Assembly (NCBI GenBank): GCA_965205225.1
Contig: CBDBFZ010000003.1
Span: 1,116,001 to 1,180,000 of the forward strand
Length of the DNA: 64,000 bases
Origin: Litorimonas sp965205225
GTDB taxonomy: Bacteria; Pseudomonadota; Alphaproteobacteria; Caulobacterales; Maricaulaceae
Direction: 5' to 3'
The position numbers were made by a program, and so were the translations under genes. The notes under the pieces are model-generated. The model did not search any database, had not been told where the DNA came from, and worked only from the letters and a program-made list of their open reading frames with translations. How positions within the stretch are numbered: position 1 is the stretch's first letter; every line of letters begins with the position of its first letter. Shown piece after piece: positions 26,839 through 36,360 of this stretch.

Positions 26839-27849
26839 GTGAGCCAGCTTGCTGCAATTCTTGGACTGAGTGGTCCAAGGCTTACTGTCAGTGAGCGGAC
26901 CTTCTTCCGGGATGCGAATCCGTGGGCTTTCATCCTGTTTTCGCGCAATGTCGAAAGCCCGGACCAACTGCGCCGATTATGCGATGACCTGCGGGGGGCG
27001 GTCGGGCGAGACACGCTGATCTTTGTCGATCAGGAAGGCGGCCGCGTTCAGCGCTTGAAGGCTCCATATTGGCGCGCCTATCCGACGGGCGCTGCCTACG
27101 CTGCTGTTCATAATGATGACGATGAAAAGGGAAAACGGGCCATCTTTCTGAGTCATCGTCTGATCGCTGATGATTTGCGCGCCGTCGGCATTACGGCCAA
27201 TTGCGCCCCCGTTCTGGATCTGCCGCAGTCTGGAGCCGATCCGATTATTTCCGACCGAGCTCTGGGGAATTGGACGGATCAGATTATTACGCTGGCGAAA
27301 GCGGCGATAACAGGGTTGATGGAGGGCGGGGTTGCCCCGGTCATCAAACATATTCCAGGCCACGGCCGTGCCACAGTTGACAGCCATTTGGCGCTGCCGC
27401 GGATCACGACCAGCCGGATGTTGCTCGAGCGCACGGATTTCCACCCCTTCCGTATGTTGGCCGACGCCCCGATGGCGATGACAGCACATGCTATCTATTC
27501 GGCCGTAGACGAAGAACCCGTAACGACATCTCCCAAAACATTGAAAGATCTGATCCGAACATCGATCGGATTTGATGGTCTCCTCATGTCAGACGATCTC
27601 GATATGAAAGCGCTCAACGGAAATCTGCAGTTTAAGACGGCCTCTGCGCTGGATGCAGGGTGCGATATTGCTCTGCAATGTTCCGGCAATTTGCTCGACA
27701 TGATCGAAGTCGCGAAAGGCGGACGACCTCTGGCGGGACGCTCGCTGGAACGAGCACAAGCGGCTGAAAAACTGACGGAATCCATCTCAGAGTTTGACCG
27801 TGAAGCGGCGGAAACCGAATTCGACGACCTGATAACCCGGTCCCTGTGA
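26839..27849 (+). CDS. nagZ: Beta-N-acetylglucosaminidase NagZ
   Basis: GH3 enzyme releasing GlcNAc from muropeptides during cell wall recycling in the cytosol. The 336 residues include FVDQEGGRVQR, the catalytic His loop KHIPGHGRATVDSH and the nucleophile in MSDDLDMKAL. The GTG start follows AAGGT. The TGA overlaps the GTG of scpA by 4 bp. Confidence 0.95.
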   Translation: MSQLAAILGLSGPRLTVSERTFFRDANPWAFILFSRNVESPDQLRRLCDDLRGAVGRDTLIFVDQEGGRVQRLKAPYWRAYPTGAAYAAVHNDDDEKGKRAIFLSHRLIADDLRAVGITANCAPVLDLPQSGADPIISDRALGNWTDQIITLAKAAITGLMEGGVAPVIKHIPGHGRATVDSHLALPRITTSRMLLERTDFHPFRMLADAPMAMTAHAIYSAVDEEPVTTSPKTLKDLIRTSIGFDGLLMSDDLDMKALNGNLQFKTASALDAGCDIALQCSGNLLDMIEVAKGGRPLAGRSLERAQAAEKLTESISEFDREAAETEFDDLITRSL

Positions 27850-28670
27850 TCGTGATCAGCGAAGATTTTGAAGAAGATCTGTTCTTCGAGGCGTCAGAAG
27901 CCGCAGAGGGTAGCGATGCGGCGCTTCTGCTGGATATTGATGGATATGAAGGTCCGCTCCATCTTCTATTGGACCTGGCCCGCAAACAGGAGGTCGATCT
28001 GGCGTGCGTTTCGATTCTCGATCTGGCCGAACAATATCTCGACTTCATCAAGACGGCTCAGAATTTACGAATCGAGCTGGCAGCTGATTATCTCGTTATG
28101 GCGGCATGGCTGGCCTATCTGAAATCCCGCCTGATTTTGCCATCTGAGAAACCTGAAACAGAAACGCCGGAAGCGCAGGAACTGGCGGCGATGCTGGCGT
28201 TTCGTTTGGAACGGCTGGACGCAATGCGCCGTGCAGTTGACGGACTATTGCGGTTGCCCAAGATGGGTCAGGAGATCATGGCCCGCGGCGCGCCGGAAGG
28301 ACTCCGTTCTCGGACAACACCGCTGTTCGAAGCTGAGCTGTTCGATCTTCTGAAAGCATATGGTACGTCCCGGTCCCGTTCAGCGTTAAAACATCACCGG
28401 TTGGAAAAGCCAAAGGTCCTGAGCATGGAGGACGCCCGCAATCGATTGAAACGGGCGATGGAAAATGCAGGCTATGACCTATCGGAATGGACGGCGATGG
28501 ACCGATTGATCGACCGAACCGATCTGGCTGAGGATGTTCCGCAGAGCTCAGTCCGGGCGTCGTCTCTGCTGGCGGGTCTGGAGCTCGCGAAAGAAGGGGA
28601 CATAGAACTGCGCCAGACATCGGCTTTCCAGCCTATCTATCTGCGAGCCACAGAAAGAGACATGTCATGA
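27846..28670 (+). CDS. scpA: Segregation and condensation protein ScpA
   Basis: Kleisin subunit of the SMC-ScpA-ScpB condensin. The 274 residues show the family start DGYEGPLHLLLDLARKQEVDL and AADYLVMAAWLAYLKSRLLLP-type helices near 80-105. GTG 27846 overlaps the nagZ stop; the scpB start overlaps its end by 4 bp. ScpA bridges SMC heads and binds ScpB. Confidence 0.94.
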   Translation: MIVISEDFEEDLFFEASEAAEGSDAALLLDIDGYEGPLHLLLDLARKQEVDLACVSILDLAEQYLDFIKTAQNLRIELAADYLVMAAWLAYLKSRLILPSEKPETETPEAQELAAMLAFRLERLDAMRRAVDGLLRLPKMGQEIMARGAPEGLRSRTTPLFEAELFDLLKAYGTSRSRSALKHHRLEKPKVLSMEDARNRLKRAMENAGYDLSEWTAMDRLIDRTDLAEDVPQSSVRASSLLAGLELAKEGDIELRQTSAFQPIYLRATERDMS

Positions 28671-29422
28671 CCCGATCGACATCACCAAGGCTGGACACGG
28701 CGACTGCCGGGATAGAAGGCGATGTGGTTCGCCTAACAGAACGGCTGAACCAGTGCGCGGATGACTCCGCATCGATGGCACAGGAGCTTCGTCTTCTTGA
28801 GGTCCTGCTGTTCGCAGCATCCGAGCCAATCGATGTGTTAACCTTGCGCGAACGTCTGCCAAAAGAAGCAGACGTCGGGGCGCTACTGGCCCGATTGCAG
28901 CGCGATTATGCCAATCGCGGCGTAAACCTAGTCTCTATCGCCAATCGGTGGCGGTTCCAGACCGCGCCGGATTTGGCGGAGGTGCTTGTTGATGTTCGCG
29001 AAGCCCCGAGGAAATTATCGAAAGCAGCTTTGGAAACGCTGGCAATCATTGCCTACCATCAGCCTGTCACCCGAGCCGAGATCGAGGATGTTCGCGGCGT
29101 TGCTGTGTCGAAAGGTATGCTGGATGTGTTGATGGATTTGAGCTGGGTGCGGCTACGGGGTCGCCGCCGTACGCCGGGGCGTCCGGTCACCTACGGCACG
29201 ACTGACGGGTTTCTGGCCCATTTCAATTTGGAGCAAGTTTCCGATCTACCGGGCCGCGACGATCTGAAAGCCGCAGGATTATTAGACCCGCGTCTTCCGA
29301 AAGACTTTGAAATGCCTGAGCCGTCCCTTCTGGACGATCTAAGCTCTGACGAAGAACCATTGGATATGGAGCCAGAGAATGCAGAGTTTTTCGAGGATTT
29401 CCTGGCGGATGATGACAACTGA
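28667..29422 (+). CDS. scpB: Segregation and condensation protein ScpB
   Basis: Winged-helix condensin subunit of 251 residues. Characteristic stretches are LLFAASEPIDVLTL, LSKAALETLAIIAYHQPVTRAEIEDVRGV and the GRPVTYGTTDGFLAHF C-terminal wing. The tail after ~200 is acidic (DDLSSDEEPLDMEPEN). It overlaps scpA by 4 bp; tatA follows after 71 bp. Confidence 0.94.
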   Translation: MTRSTSPRLDTATAGIEGDVVRLTERLNQCADDSASMAQELRLLEVLLFAASEPIDVLTLRERLPKEADVGALLARLQRDYANRGVNLVSIANRWRFQTAPDLAEVLVDVREAPRKLSKAALETLAIIAYHQPVTRAEIEDVRGVAVSKGMLDVLMDLSWVRLRGRRRTPGRPVTYGTTDGFLAHFNLEQVSDLPGRDDLKAAGLLDPRLPKDFEMPEPSLLDDLSSDEEPLDMEPENAEFFEDFLADDDN

Positions 29423-29493
29423 CCGCTTTTATAACGCTTCAGTGACAGCCTCTTACGATTGACCCTCGGCTTCGTGCGCCCTACATCAGTTCC

Positions 29494-29709
29494 ATGTTAA
29501 CAGCACATCCCATTGGCATCATCGCTATCCTTGTCATTGCCGTTCTTGTTTTCGGCGGCCGCGGAAAGATCAGTGCAATCATGGGCGACCTCGGCAAAGG
29601 GATCACGTCATTCAAAAAAGGCCTGAAGGACGACGTTGCAGACGCCAAATCCGCTGCAAGCGATCCCGCTGACGACGCGCTGGACGTTACGCCCCGCAAG
29701 AAAGACTAG
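29494..29709 (+). CDS. tatA: Twin-arginine translocase subunit TatA
   Basis: A 71-residue pore-forming Tat subunit. An N-terminal membrane helix (IGIIAILVIAVLVFGG) is followed by the hinge and amphipathic helix (DLGKGITSFKKGLKDD) and a charged tail. The usual FGxxKLP motif is FGGRGKIS here. It forms an operon with tatB and tatC. Confidence 0.93.
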   Translation: MLTAHPIGIIAILVIAVLVFGGRGKISAIMGDLGKGITSFKKGLKDDVADAKSAASDPADDALDVTPRKKD

Positions 29710-29718
29710 GTCTGATCC

Positions 29719-30027
29719 ATGCTCCCGTCCTTCGGCTTCGGGGAAATGGTCGTGATCGTCCTGCTGGCAATCATCGTCGTCGGTCCGAAAGACCTGCCGA
29801 AGGTAATGCGGACGATGGGCCAGCTTATGGCACGATTGCGAGTCATGGGGCAGGAATTTCGCGACGCTTTTGATGAGATGGACACGGATGATGAGATCAA
29901 GGAGCTACGTGCCGAGATCGCGCAAATGAAAAGCCTTGGCTATCCTGATGATGACCTCGAAGGCGATATTCGAGAGCTCAATACAGAAATTCGCGAAGCG
30001 ACTGACCTGTCTTCTGACAAGACATGA
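29719..30027 (+). CDS. tatB: Twin-arginine translocase subunit TatB
   Basis: A 102-residue protein. The membrane helix FGEMVVIVLLAIIVVGPKDLP contains the GPxxLP motif of TatB, and an amphipathic helix (VMRTMGQLMARLRVMGQEFRDA) and acidic tail follow. It binds substrate with TatC. It starts 9 bp after tatA and overlaps tatC by 4 bp. Confidence 0.93.
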   Translation: MLPSFGFGEMVVIVLLAIIVVGPKDLPKVMRTMGQLMARLRVMGQEFRDAFDEMDTDDEIKELRAEIAQMKSLGYPDDDLEGDIRELNTEIREATDLSSDKT

Positions 30028-30851
30028 CCGAACAGGCGAAGCTTGAGACCGATGAGGTGGAAACCTCACGCGCGCCACTGCTTGATCATCTTAACGAGTT
30101 GCGGTCTCGGTTGATCAAGAGTGTTCTAGGCGTGGTTGTAGGCATGATTATCTGCGTGCCGTTTCTCCGCGATATCGTTGATCTCCTGCTCTGGCCATTC
30201 AAGGTTGCCTTGGTGCGCTACAATTCCCGCATAATCGAGGCCGGACGACCGCACATCGACATGGAAATCATTGCGACTCAGCCGCTTGAGACATTTTTTG
30301 TGAAGCTGAAGATCGCCATGTTTGGTGGTATCGTTATTGGTTTTCCCATTCTGGCCTATCAACTCTACCGTTTTGTGGCGCCGGGCCTGTACCGGAATGA
30401 ACGGGGTGCCTTCCTGCCTTATCTCATCATGAGTCCGATCCTGTTCATCGCGGGCGCGGGCCTCGTCTTTTTCTTTGTTTTTCCTTTCGTAATGGAATTT
30501 GCTCTGGGGCAACAGGCCATCGGCGGTGAGCAGGAGGTAAAACTGCTGCCACGCATTGCAGATTATTTGAAACTGTCGACCACGTTGTTTCTGGCTTTTG
30601 GCATGTCGTTCCAATTACCGGTTATCCTGTCACTGCTGGGTCGGGCAGGGATCATTACATCCATTCAGCTGCGCGGCTGGCGGAAATATGCAGTGCTGGG
30701 CATCGCCGTCTTCGCGGCATTCGCCACGCCGCCCGACCCGATCACACAATTCATTTTGGGCGGGGCCATCTACCTGCTTTATGAATTGTCGATTGTTGCT
30801 GTGAGGCTTGTCGAGCGAAAGGCAAACGACGCCTCTGAAGCGCAAACCTAG
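30024..30851 (+). CDS. tatC: Twin-arginine translocase subunit TatC
   Basis: Six-helix membrane protein of 275 residues that recognises twin-arginine signals. It contains DHLNELRSRLI at the N-terminus, LETFFVKLKIAMFGG, and ATPPDPITQFILG near the end, all conserved TatC motifs. In alphaproteobacteria serS, surE and pcm usually follow; here a broken LysM gene follows at once. Confidence 0.95.
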   Translation: MTEQAKLETDEVETSRAPLLDHLNELRSRLIKSVLGVVVGMIICVPFLRDIVDLLLWPFKVALVRYNSRIIEAGRPHIDMEIIATQPLETFFVKLKIAMFGGIVIGFPILAYQLYRFVAPGLYRNERGAFLPYLIMSPILFIAGAGLVFFFVFPFVMEFALGQQAIGGEQEVKLLPRIADYLKLSTTLFLAFGMSFQLPVILSLLGRAGIITSIQLRGWRKYAVLGIAVFAAFATPPDPITQFILGGAIYLLYELSIVAVRLVERKANDASEAQT

Positions 30852-30907
30852 CGCTTCCTTAAACATGACAGGTCAGAGTGCGGGTGTGAACCTAGGAGAG
30901 TACGCCC

Positions 30908-31324
30908 ATGCACCGGATCATTCTAATCGCCATTCTGTTTTCCGCCGCAACTTCGGCGTTGGCTCAAACAGATCCGCAGGCCAATAACGCTGTAGAGTTG
31001 AAGCCTGTTGTCGATAAAGCCAGCCACTCACAGTCAAGCGTGGCCGCTGACAACAAACCCCACGGCCGTTCAGGAAGAAGCAGCTAGAATTATCAGCTTT
31101 CAGAAAGCTATGGGCGCAACCAGTCAGGTCGCGCCAGATGGCATCAAACCGATCGAGCTTTACCAAGCGCTGGCTCAGCCAGTCGCCAATACAACATTGG
31201 CTGCAGCTCCAGCCCCAATTCAGAAGCGAGAACTGTCCATACGGTTATCAAGGGCGATCCGCTCTATAGCCTTTCCAAGCGGTACAATTTGACCGTGACT
31301 GATCTGAAGCGTGCCAATGCAATT
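30908..31324 (+). pseudogene. LysM-domain secreted protein, 5' part (broken)
   Basis: ATG 30908 starts a signal peptide (MHRIILIAILFSAATSALAQ). The frame then shifts twice: near 31065 (after DNKP) into a frame reading TAVQEEAARIIS..., and again between about 31185 and 31240 into the frame TVIKGDPLYSLSKRYN of a LysM domain. IS-C copy 2 interrupts this domain. The 3' part is at 32651-32924. The equivalent gene in related genomes lies between pcm and yajC and often encodes an envelope LysM/M23 protein; no M23 domain is visible here. Three independent lesions make this a pseudogene. Confidence 0.75.
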
Positions 31325-32650
31325 GGACACCTCGAAGAACAGGGTTTTGGGGCCAGTATAGAGGCGAATTTTATAATCGGCTCTCAGGTCAGGCTTCATA
31401 GAGTGACGAATGCGTGTCCACAGGCGTATTTTGGCATGATTTTGGCCCGCATAAGTGGGGGGATCCGGATTTTGAACAGAATCAGGCTATGGGCTGTCGT
31501 CGCTCATGGAAAACGAGGCGGCGGAAGTTGTAGCTTAGGTTGGCCATGGTGATCCGGCCAGCGGCCCTGGCCTGGCCGATTGAGCGCCTGGCCGATTGAG
31601 CGGATCGTGATCGCCATCGGCCCTTTCTCATATCCGAACACATGTTCAACACAGGCACGGATGGAGGAGCGGGTCGCATTGCCGCGCCGAATGTGCTTTG
31701 CCATCGGTTTACCGCGGGGCTTCTTTCGATGGATGTTTGAACGATAGCCCTGCGCTTTCAGCCAGGCTTCGTTTTTGGCTGAGCGATAAGCTGTATCCGC
31801 CCAAACAGACTTTGAGCTGTTGGTGGCATCCAGAACCGATGTCAGTTCGTGCCCATCATAGCGGGCCGCATGGGTACAGGTCTCTCCCCGGACAAAGCGC
31901 CATTTCCGGTCAATACTGATATGGTTCTTGTACCCAAAGTGAGGGATGGAAATGTCGACAAGGCCTGCGTCCTGTTCCCCTTCTGCGGTCTTTCGCGCCC
32001 TGGAATAGCTGACCACCGCTCGTGCGTCGGTGTCTTTCTGTGCGGCCCTGGCAGGATCGCCCGCGCCAGATAGCGGACGCGCTTTCACCCGCCCTGGCCC
32101 GCTCTTTCTCTTCTTTCTTCATCCGTTGGCGCGGCGCTGACACCAAAGTGGCATCCACGATCTGACCTCCCGTGGGTTTGTAGCCGCGCTTGCAGAGTTG
32201 CTCTTCAAAAGCGGCAAACAGAGATTTGAAAGCACCAGACTGGGTCAACTTTTCACGGAACAGCCAAATCGTCTTTTGGTCCGGGGTCGGTTCACCGATC
32301 TCAAACCTCAGAAACCGCAGCCAACTTAAACGATCCCGGATCAGAAATTCCATCCCTTCATCACTCAGATTGTGCATCGACGCCAGAACAAGCACCTTGA
32401 ACATCGTGACCGGATCATAGGGTGGCCGACCGCCCTTGGCGCGAACCCCATAACCGAGGGCTTCCATCAGAACAGTTCGGAAAGCCTCAAAGTCCACATG
32501 ACACTCTAGCGCTTCAAGCGGATCACCTGTCGCCGATAAGCGAGCAAGATGATCCGACAAGTCAAACAATCCAGGCGCGTGCATCATAAAATCCTCCCAA
32601 AACCAGTAAATCAGATCACACCACAAAATGCATGGTTTTTAGAGGCCTCC
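31325..32650 (-). mobile_element. IS5-family element IS-C, copy 2 (1,326 bp)
   Basis: It has the same ends as copy 1 and is flanked by AATT (31321-31324 and 32651-32654). It is 17 bp longer than copy 1, fully explained by one additional 16-bp unit (two instead of one, near 31573-31606) and one extra base near 32060. Confidence 0.9.
31482..32587 (-). pseudogene. IS-C transposase, copy 2, frameshifted
   Basis: The start ATG 32587 and the N-terminal DDE region match copy 1. One extra base near 32060 (GCCCGCGCC in place of the copy-1 sequence after SASAIW) shifts the frame before the second catalytic Asp. The duplicated 16-bp unit adds another shift after the Glu. The protein cannot be made whole without recoding. 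Confidence 0.85.
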
Positions 32651-32924
32651 AATTTCCGGCACCGGCATCAAGCTAGGCCAGCCCCTCAAAATTCCTGCGA
32701 CCACTCCCTATTCAGTCTCGTCCACGTCGCAACTATCCGTCGATACGGCGATACCAACGGTCCAAATCTATGCTGTCCTGTCAAAGGATACATTATCCTC
32801 AATCTCGCGCCGGATCTGTATCGGGGCGGGTCAGTTAATTTCGATCAATGACCTTGAAACCCCGGACGCTCTGAAGCCGGGTCAGCGGTTGAAACTTCCA
32901 GAGGTTCACTGCCTGACTCAATAG
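32651..32924 (+). pseudogene. LysM-domain secreted protein, 3' part
   Basis: Joined to 31324 through one AATT, the frame completes the first LysM domain (ANAI-SGTGIKLGQPLKIPA). It continues through a Ser/Thr-rich linker to a second LysM domain (YAVLSKDTLSSISRRI ... LKPGQRLKLPE) and stops at 32922-32924. LysM domains bind peptidoglycan. This 3' part carries no internal stop, so the insertion is probably recent relative to the upstream frameshifts or vice versa. Confidence 0.75.
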
Positions 32925-33000
32925 AGAATTATCTGGGCTGTCTGCCGCCTTTGCTTGCGAATGGGACTTCCAGCCTTATATAGCCGCAAAACGATATGAT

Positions 33001-33017
33001 CGGAGCTCTATGCTCCG
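33001..33017 (+). promoter_or_regulatory. Small hairpin before yajC
   Basis: CGGAGC and GCTCCG pair around a 5-base loop, ending 24 bases before the yajC start. There is no T run, so it is not a classical terminator. It could affect translation or mRNA stability. Confidence 0.3.
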
Positions 33018-33041
33018 GCGCTTTTGCTGGCGGAGCTTCCT

Positions 33042-33368
33042 ATGTTCATGACGCTGATCCAACAGACCGCACCGTCAGGTGGGACTGGCACAGCCGTAGG
33101 CGGGCAAGTCCTGATGCTCGCCATCATTGGTCTGATTTTCTACTTCCTGCTGATCCGCCCTCAAAGTCAGCGGATGAAGAAACATCGGGCGATGCTGGAA
33201 TCAATTTCTCGCGGCGATGAAGTGGTCACCAGCGGTGGCCTGATTGGTAAGGTCAAGAAAGTCACTGACGACGAGCTGACTTTGACGATCGGCACAAATC
33301 AGGATGTCAAAATTGTGCGGTCGATGATTGCCGATGTTCGCAATCGTAAATCAGCGGCCAACGACTGA
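33042..33368 (+). CDS. yajC: Preprotein translocase subunit YajC
   Basis: A 108-residue single-pass membrane protein accessory to SecDF. The helix MLAIIGLIFYFLLIRPQSQRMKKH is the family hallmark, followed by the GDEVVTSGGLIGKV domain. ATG 33042 has GGAG seven bases upstream; the ORF extension to 33024 lacks one. The last base of its stop is the first of secD. Confidence 0.93.
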   Translation: MFMTLIQQTAPSGGTGTAVGGQVLMLAIIGLIFYFLLIRPQSQRMKKHRAMLESISRGDEVVTSGGLIGKVKKVTDDELTLTIGTNQDVKIVRSMIADVRNRKSAAND

Positions 33369-35002
33369 TGTTATTTTTCTCGCGCTGGAAGACGCTCTTC
33401 ATCGTTGGGCTCGTCGTAGTCGGCCTGCTCTTTGCCGTGCCCAATGCGATGAAACCCGACATGCGCAACAGCCTGCCGGGCTGGATGCAGAATACGATCA
33501 ATCTGGGTCTTGACCTGCAGGGCGGCGCGCACATGCTGCTCGAAGTCGATCTGTCGAGCGTATTGCAGCAGGCTCTGGTGAATGAACGCACGGGCATTCT
33601 GACAGAGCTTCGCGATGCGGGCCTCCGGGCTAACACCGTTCGGATCGCCAATGGTATGGTAATCGGTAAAATGCGCCGCGCTGAAGATCAGGCCGCTGCG
33701 CTCGATGTGATCCGAGCCATGAGCATACCCGTCGATCCAACACAGATCGGATCGCCAAAATCCACCAATGTCAATGTTGTTGGTAATGACGGTTTCTCTG
33801 TGGAAATCACTGACACCCAAATTGAAGCCACCCGGAAACGCACGATCGATCAATCGATTGAGGTTCTTCGCGACCGGATCGATCCGTCCGGCACAACAGA
33901 AATGACGCTGGTTCGGGAAGGTGAAGACCGCATTCTTCTGCAGGTCCCAGGCGCGAAGAATATTGATGAGATCAAGTCTGCCATCAACAAAACGGCGAAC
34001 TTGTCTTTCCACCTCGTCCACCAGGACAGCAATAATGAGCGCGCCTTACGTCAGGCCATGAGTACGTTCGATCCGGAAACGGGTGAGGCCCGTCTCGCCA
34101 GTATCGGTACGCGCTATTTCCCTGAACAGCAGGGCGGGGGTCTGATTGTTGAGGAAAGTACCCGGATTACAGGTGAATGCCTTGAAAATTCGTCTCCGGG
34201 TGTAGACCCGGATCAGGGCAATCCAATCGTGAACTTCAAGTTCAACTTCCGTTGCTCGCGTCTGTTCGGGGAGATGACAGCTAAGAATATAGGTAAACCC
34301 TTTGCCGTGGTTCTCGATGGTGAAATCATTACGGCACCGAATATTCGCTCGTACATCACAGGTGGACGCGGTTATATTGAAGGGAACTTTACGCCAGATT
34401 CCGCATCGGAACTGTCGCGCTTGCTCAATGCTGGTGCGCTTCCGGCGAAGCTATTGATTGTCGAAGAGCGCACAGTCTCTGCTGAACTGGGCGAGGCGTC
34501 TATCCGAGCGGGGCAGGTGGCCTCGGTGATCGGCCTGATAAGTGTCACCATGTTTATGTGGCTGTCTTACGGAATACGCTTCGGCACCATCGCCAATCTG
34601 GCACTGGCGACGAATATCGCGCTGATTGCCGCTGCCTTGACCATTCTGGGCGCGACTCTGACACTACCGGGTATTGCGGGGATTATCCTGACCATCGGCA
34701 TGGCTGTGGACGCCAATGTCTTGATTTTCGAACGTATTCGCGAAGAGACGCATAATGGACGACCGCCCGTCAACGCGATTGAGACCGGCTATCGCCGTTC
34801 GCTGGCACCTATTCTGGATGCTAATATTACGACCATGATTGCGGCGATCACCCTTTACTTTGTGGGATCCGGCCCTGTGCGGGGTTTTGCTGTGACGCTG
34901 GCCATCGGTATCGTGATGTCTGTATTCACAGCCGTCGTCTTCGCCCGTCTGCTGATTGCCACATGGCTGCGCGGGATGCGGCCTAAATCCCTGCCAATTT
35001 AG
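33368..35002 (+). CDS. secD: Protein translocase subunit SecD
   Basis: RND-type membrane protein of 544 residues that uses the proton gradient to help pull proteins through SecYEG. The N-terminal helix is followed by LDLQGGAHMLLEVD, a large periplasmic domain with DRIDPSGTTEMTL, and a C-terminal six-helix bundle including GMAVDANVLIFERIREE. The overlap with yajC and the 18-bp gap to secF indicate one operon. Confidence 0.96.
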   Translation: MLFFSRWKTLFIVGLVVVGLLFAVPNAMKPDMRNSLPGWMQNTINLGLDLQGGAHMLLEVDLSSVLQQALVNERTGILTELRDAGLRANTVRIANGMVIGKMRRAEDQAAALDVIRAMSIPVDPTQIGSPKSTNVNVVGNDGFSVEITDTQIEATRKRTIDQSIEVLRDRIDPSGTTEMTLVREGEDRILLQVPGAKNIDEIKSAINKTANLSFHLVHQDSNNERALRQAMSTFDPETGEARLASIGTRYFPEQQGGGLIVEESTRITGECLENSSPGVDPDQGNPIVNFKFNFRCSRLFGEMTAKNIGKPFAVVLDGEIITAPNIRSYITGGRGYIEGNFTPDSASELSRLLNAGALPAKLLIVEERTVSAELGEASIRAGQVASVIGLISVTMFMWLSYGIRFGTIANLALATNIALIAAALTILGATLTLPGIAGIILTIGMAVDANVLIFERIREETHNGRPPVNAIETGYRRSLAPILDANITTMIAAITLYFVGSGPVRGFAVTLAIGIVMSVFTAVVFARLLIATWLRGMRPKSLPI

Positions 35003-35020
35003 GCTAAGGACTCCCTATCA

Positions 35021-36031
35021 ATGCGTGATATTTCTCTAGTCAGAATTCTGCCGGTTGAACCGCGTGTGCCGTTCATCTCGCTCCGCTTTGTTGCCGGGAT
35101 TCTGTCAGTCATTGCCGTCATCGTTTCCATGTTTCTGTTCCTGACCAAGGGGCTGAACTACGGTATCGATTTTACAGGCGGCGTTGTGACCGTGGTTGAT
35201 TTTGGCGAAGCTCCACCGGACGGTGTTCAGGATTTTGTCCAGGGACAGTTTAATGGTGCGGTCGTTCAGAATATCTCGCAGCCAGCCGGATCGCTCATAG
35301 ATCATGACTATTTACGTATTGGTTTGCCCCTGCAGCCCGAAGAGGTCGTTGAGGGCACCACGGAAGAAGAAAGTCGCGAAACCCAGACCGATGCTCAGCA
35401 GGTGGCTCAGGGAGAGTTGATCCGCGCCCTTCAGGCTGAGTATGGCGATGTCCGGATTGATGCGACTGAAACCGTCTCTGGCAAGGTTTCCGGAGAGCTA
35501 CGCCGCAAGGGCCTGATCGCTGTTGTGCTCGCGCTGGGTCTCGTGCTGGCCTATATTTGGTTCCGATTTGAATGGCAGTTCGGCATGGGCGCTGTCGTCG
35601 CGCTACTGCACGATGTCATTCTGACACTGGGCGTGTTTGAGCTGTTCCAGATTGAGTTCAACCTCGCCATCATTGCCGCTATTCTGACGATTGTGGGTTA
35701 CTCACTCAACGATACAGTGATCGTGTATGACCGAATCCGAGAGAACCTCCGTAAATACAAGAAAATGCCACTTGCCGAGGTTATCAATATCTCGATCAAT
35801 GACACGCTGTCGCGAACAATCCTGACCTCCGTGACAACCCTGTTGGCTCTATTGGCACTCTATATTCTTGGCGGCTCCGGTCTTCGTGGTTTTTCATTCG
35901 CCATGATCTGGGGGGTGATCGTCGGGACCTACTCATCCATCTTCGTTGCCAGCCCGCTCTTGCTTGTGCTGAAGCTTAAGCGCGGGTTCAGGATCGACTG
36001 GCCGGAAGATGGCGAAGCCCTCGAGGCGTAA
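35021..36031 (+). CDS. secF: Protein translocase subunit SecF
   Basis: Partner of SecD, 336 residues. It shows GLNYGIDFTGG, the RxKGLIAVVLALGLVLAYIW helix, GYSLNDTVIVYDRIREN and the final helices. AAGGACTCCCT precedes ATG 35021. Its 3' end overlaps the convergent sodX gene by 44 bp; usually a Mth938-like gene or the squalene synthase gene follows secF in this group. Confidence 0.96.
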   Translation: MRDISLVRILPVEPRVPFISLRFVAGILSVIAVIVSMFLFLTKGLNYGIDFTGGVVTVVDFGEAPPDGVQDFVQGQFNGAVVQNISQPAGSLIDHDYLRIGLPLQPEEVVEGTTEEESRETQTDAQQVAQGELIRALQAEYGDVRIDATETVSGKVSGELRRKGLIAVVLALGLVLAYIWFRFEWQFGMGAVVALLHDVILTLGVFELFQIEFNLAIIAAILTIVGYSLNDTVIVYDRIRENLRKYKKMPLAEVINISINDTLSRTILTSVTTLLALLALYILGGSGLRGFSFAMIWGVIVGTYSSIFVASPLLLVLKLKRGFRIDWPEDGEALEA

Positions 36032-36281
36032 TCACCAGCACGGCAACGCCGATCAGCGTGCTTGGCTCGTAAGGGCCGAGCTCATCTGAAGGTGTCGACT
36101 CGGGCGCATCACCGATGAGGTGTCCGTTGGGTCCAATTCGTTTGAGGATCGCGCCGTACCGATGATGATCGACGACGACAACGTCGCCAGATCGCGCGCG
36201 GCGCCTGCGCAGCAGCACGATGTCGCCTGAAATTAATGTCGGTATCATCGACTCGCCGCGCACTTTGAACAACCTGAACAT
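35988..36281 (-). CDS. sodX: Ni-SOD maturation protease (SodX-like, S26-type)
   Basis: A 97-residue signal-peptidase-like serine protease. VRGESMIPTLISGDIVLL holds the catalytic serine, and the lysine is in GAILKRIGP. Short S26-like proteases next to sodN are known to remove the Ni-SOD propeptide and free the N-terminal His that binds nickel. Here it lies directly downstream of sodN with a terminator hairpin between. No transmembrane anchor is visible, which fits a cytosolic processing enzyme. Confidence 0.88.
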   Translation of the reverse strand: MFRLFKVRGESMIPTLISGDIVLLRRRRARSGDVVVVDHHRYGAILKRIGPNGHLIGDAPESTPSDELGPYEPSTLIGVAVLVITPRGLRHLPASRS

Positions 36282-36305
36282 ATCGGTATATTACTCGGTA
36301 GGCAT

Positions 36306-36337
36306 AGAAAAAGCGCCTCTCCAAATGGGAGAGACGC
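36306..36337 (-). terminator. Rho-independent terminator between sodN and sodX
   Basis: On the minus strand GCGTCTCTCC, loop CATTT, GGAGAGGCGC is followed by TTTTT: a 10-bp stem with one mismatched pair and a T run. It lies just after the sodN stop and 25 bp before sodX. It probably lets most transcripts end after sodN, giving much structural protein and little protease. Confidence 0.8.
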
Positions 36338-36360
36338 TCGATTTCGTGAAAGGGTCTAGC

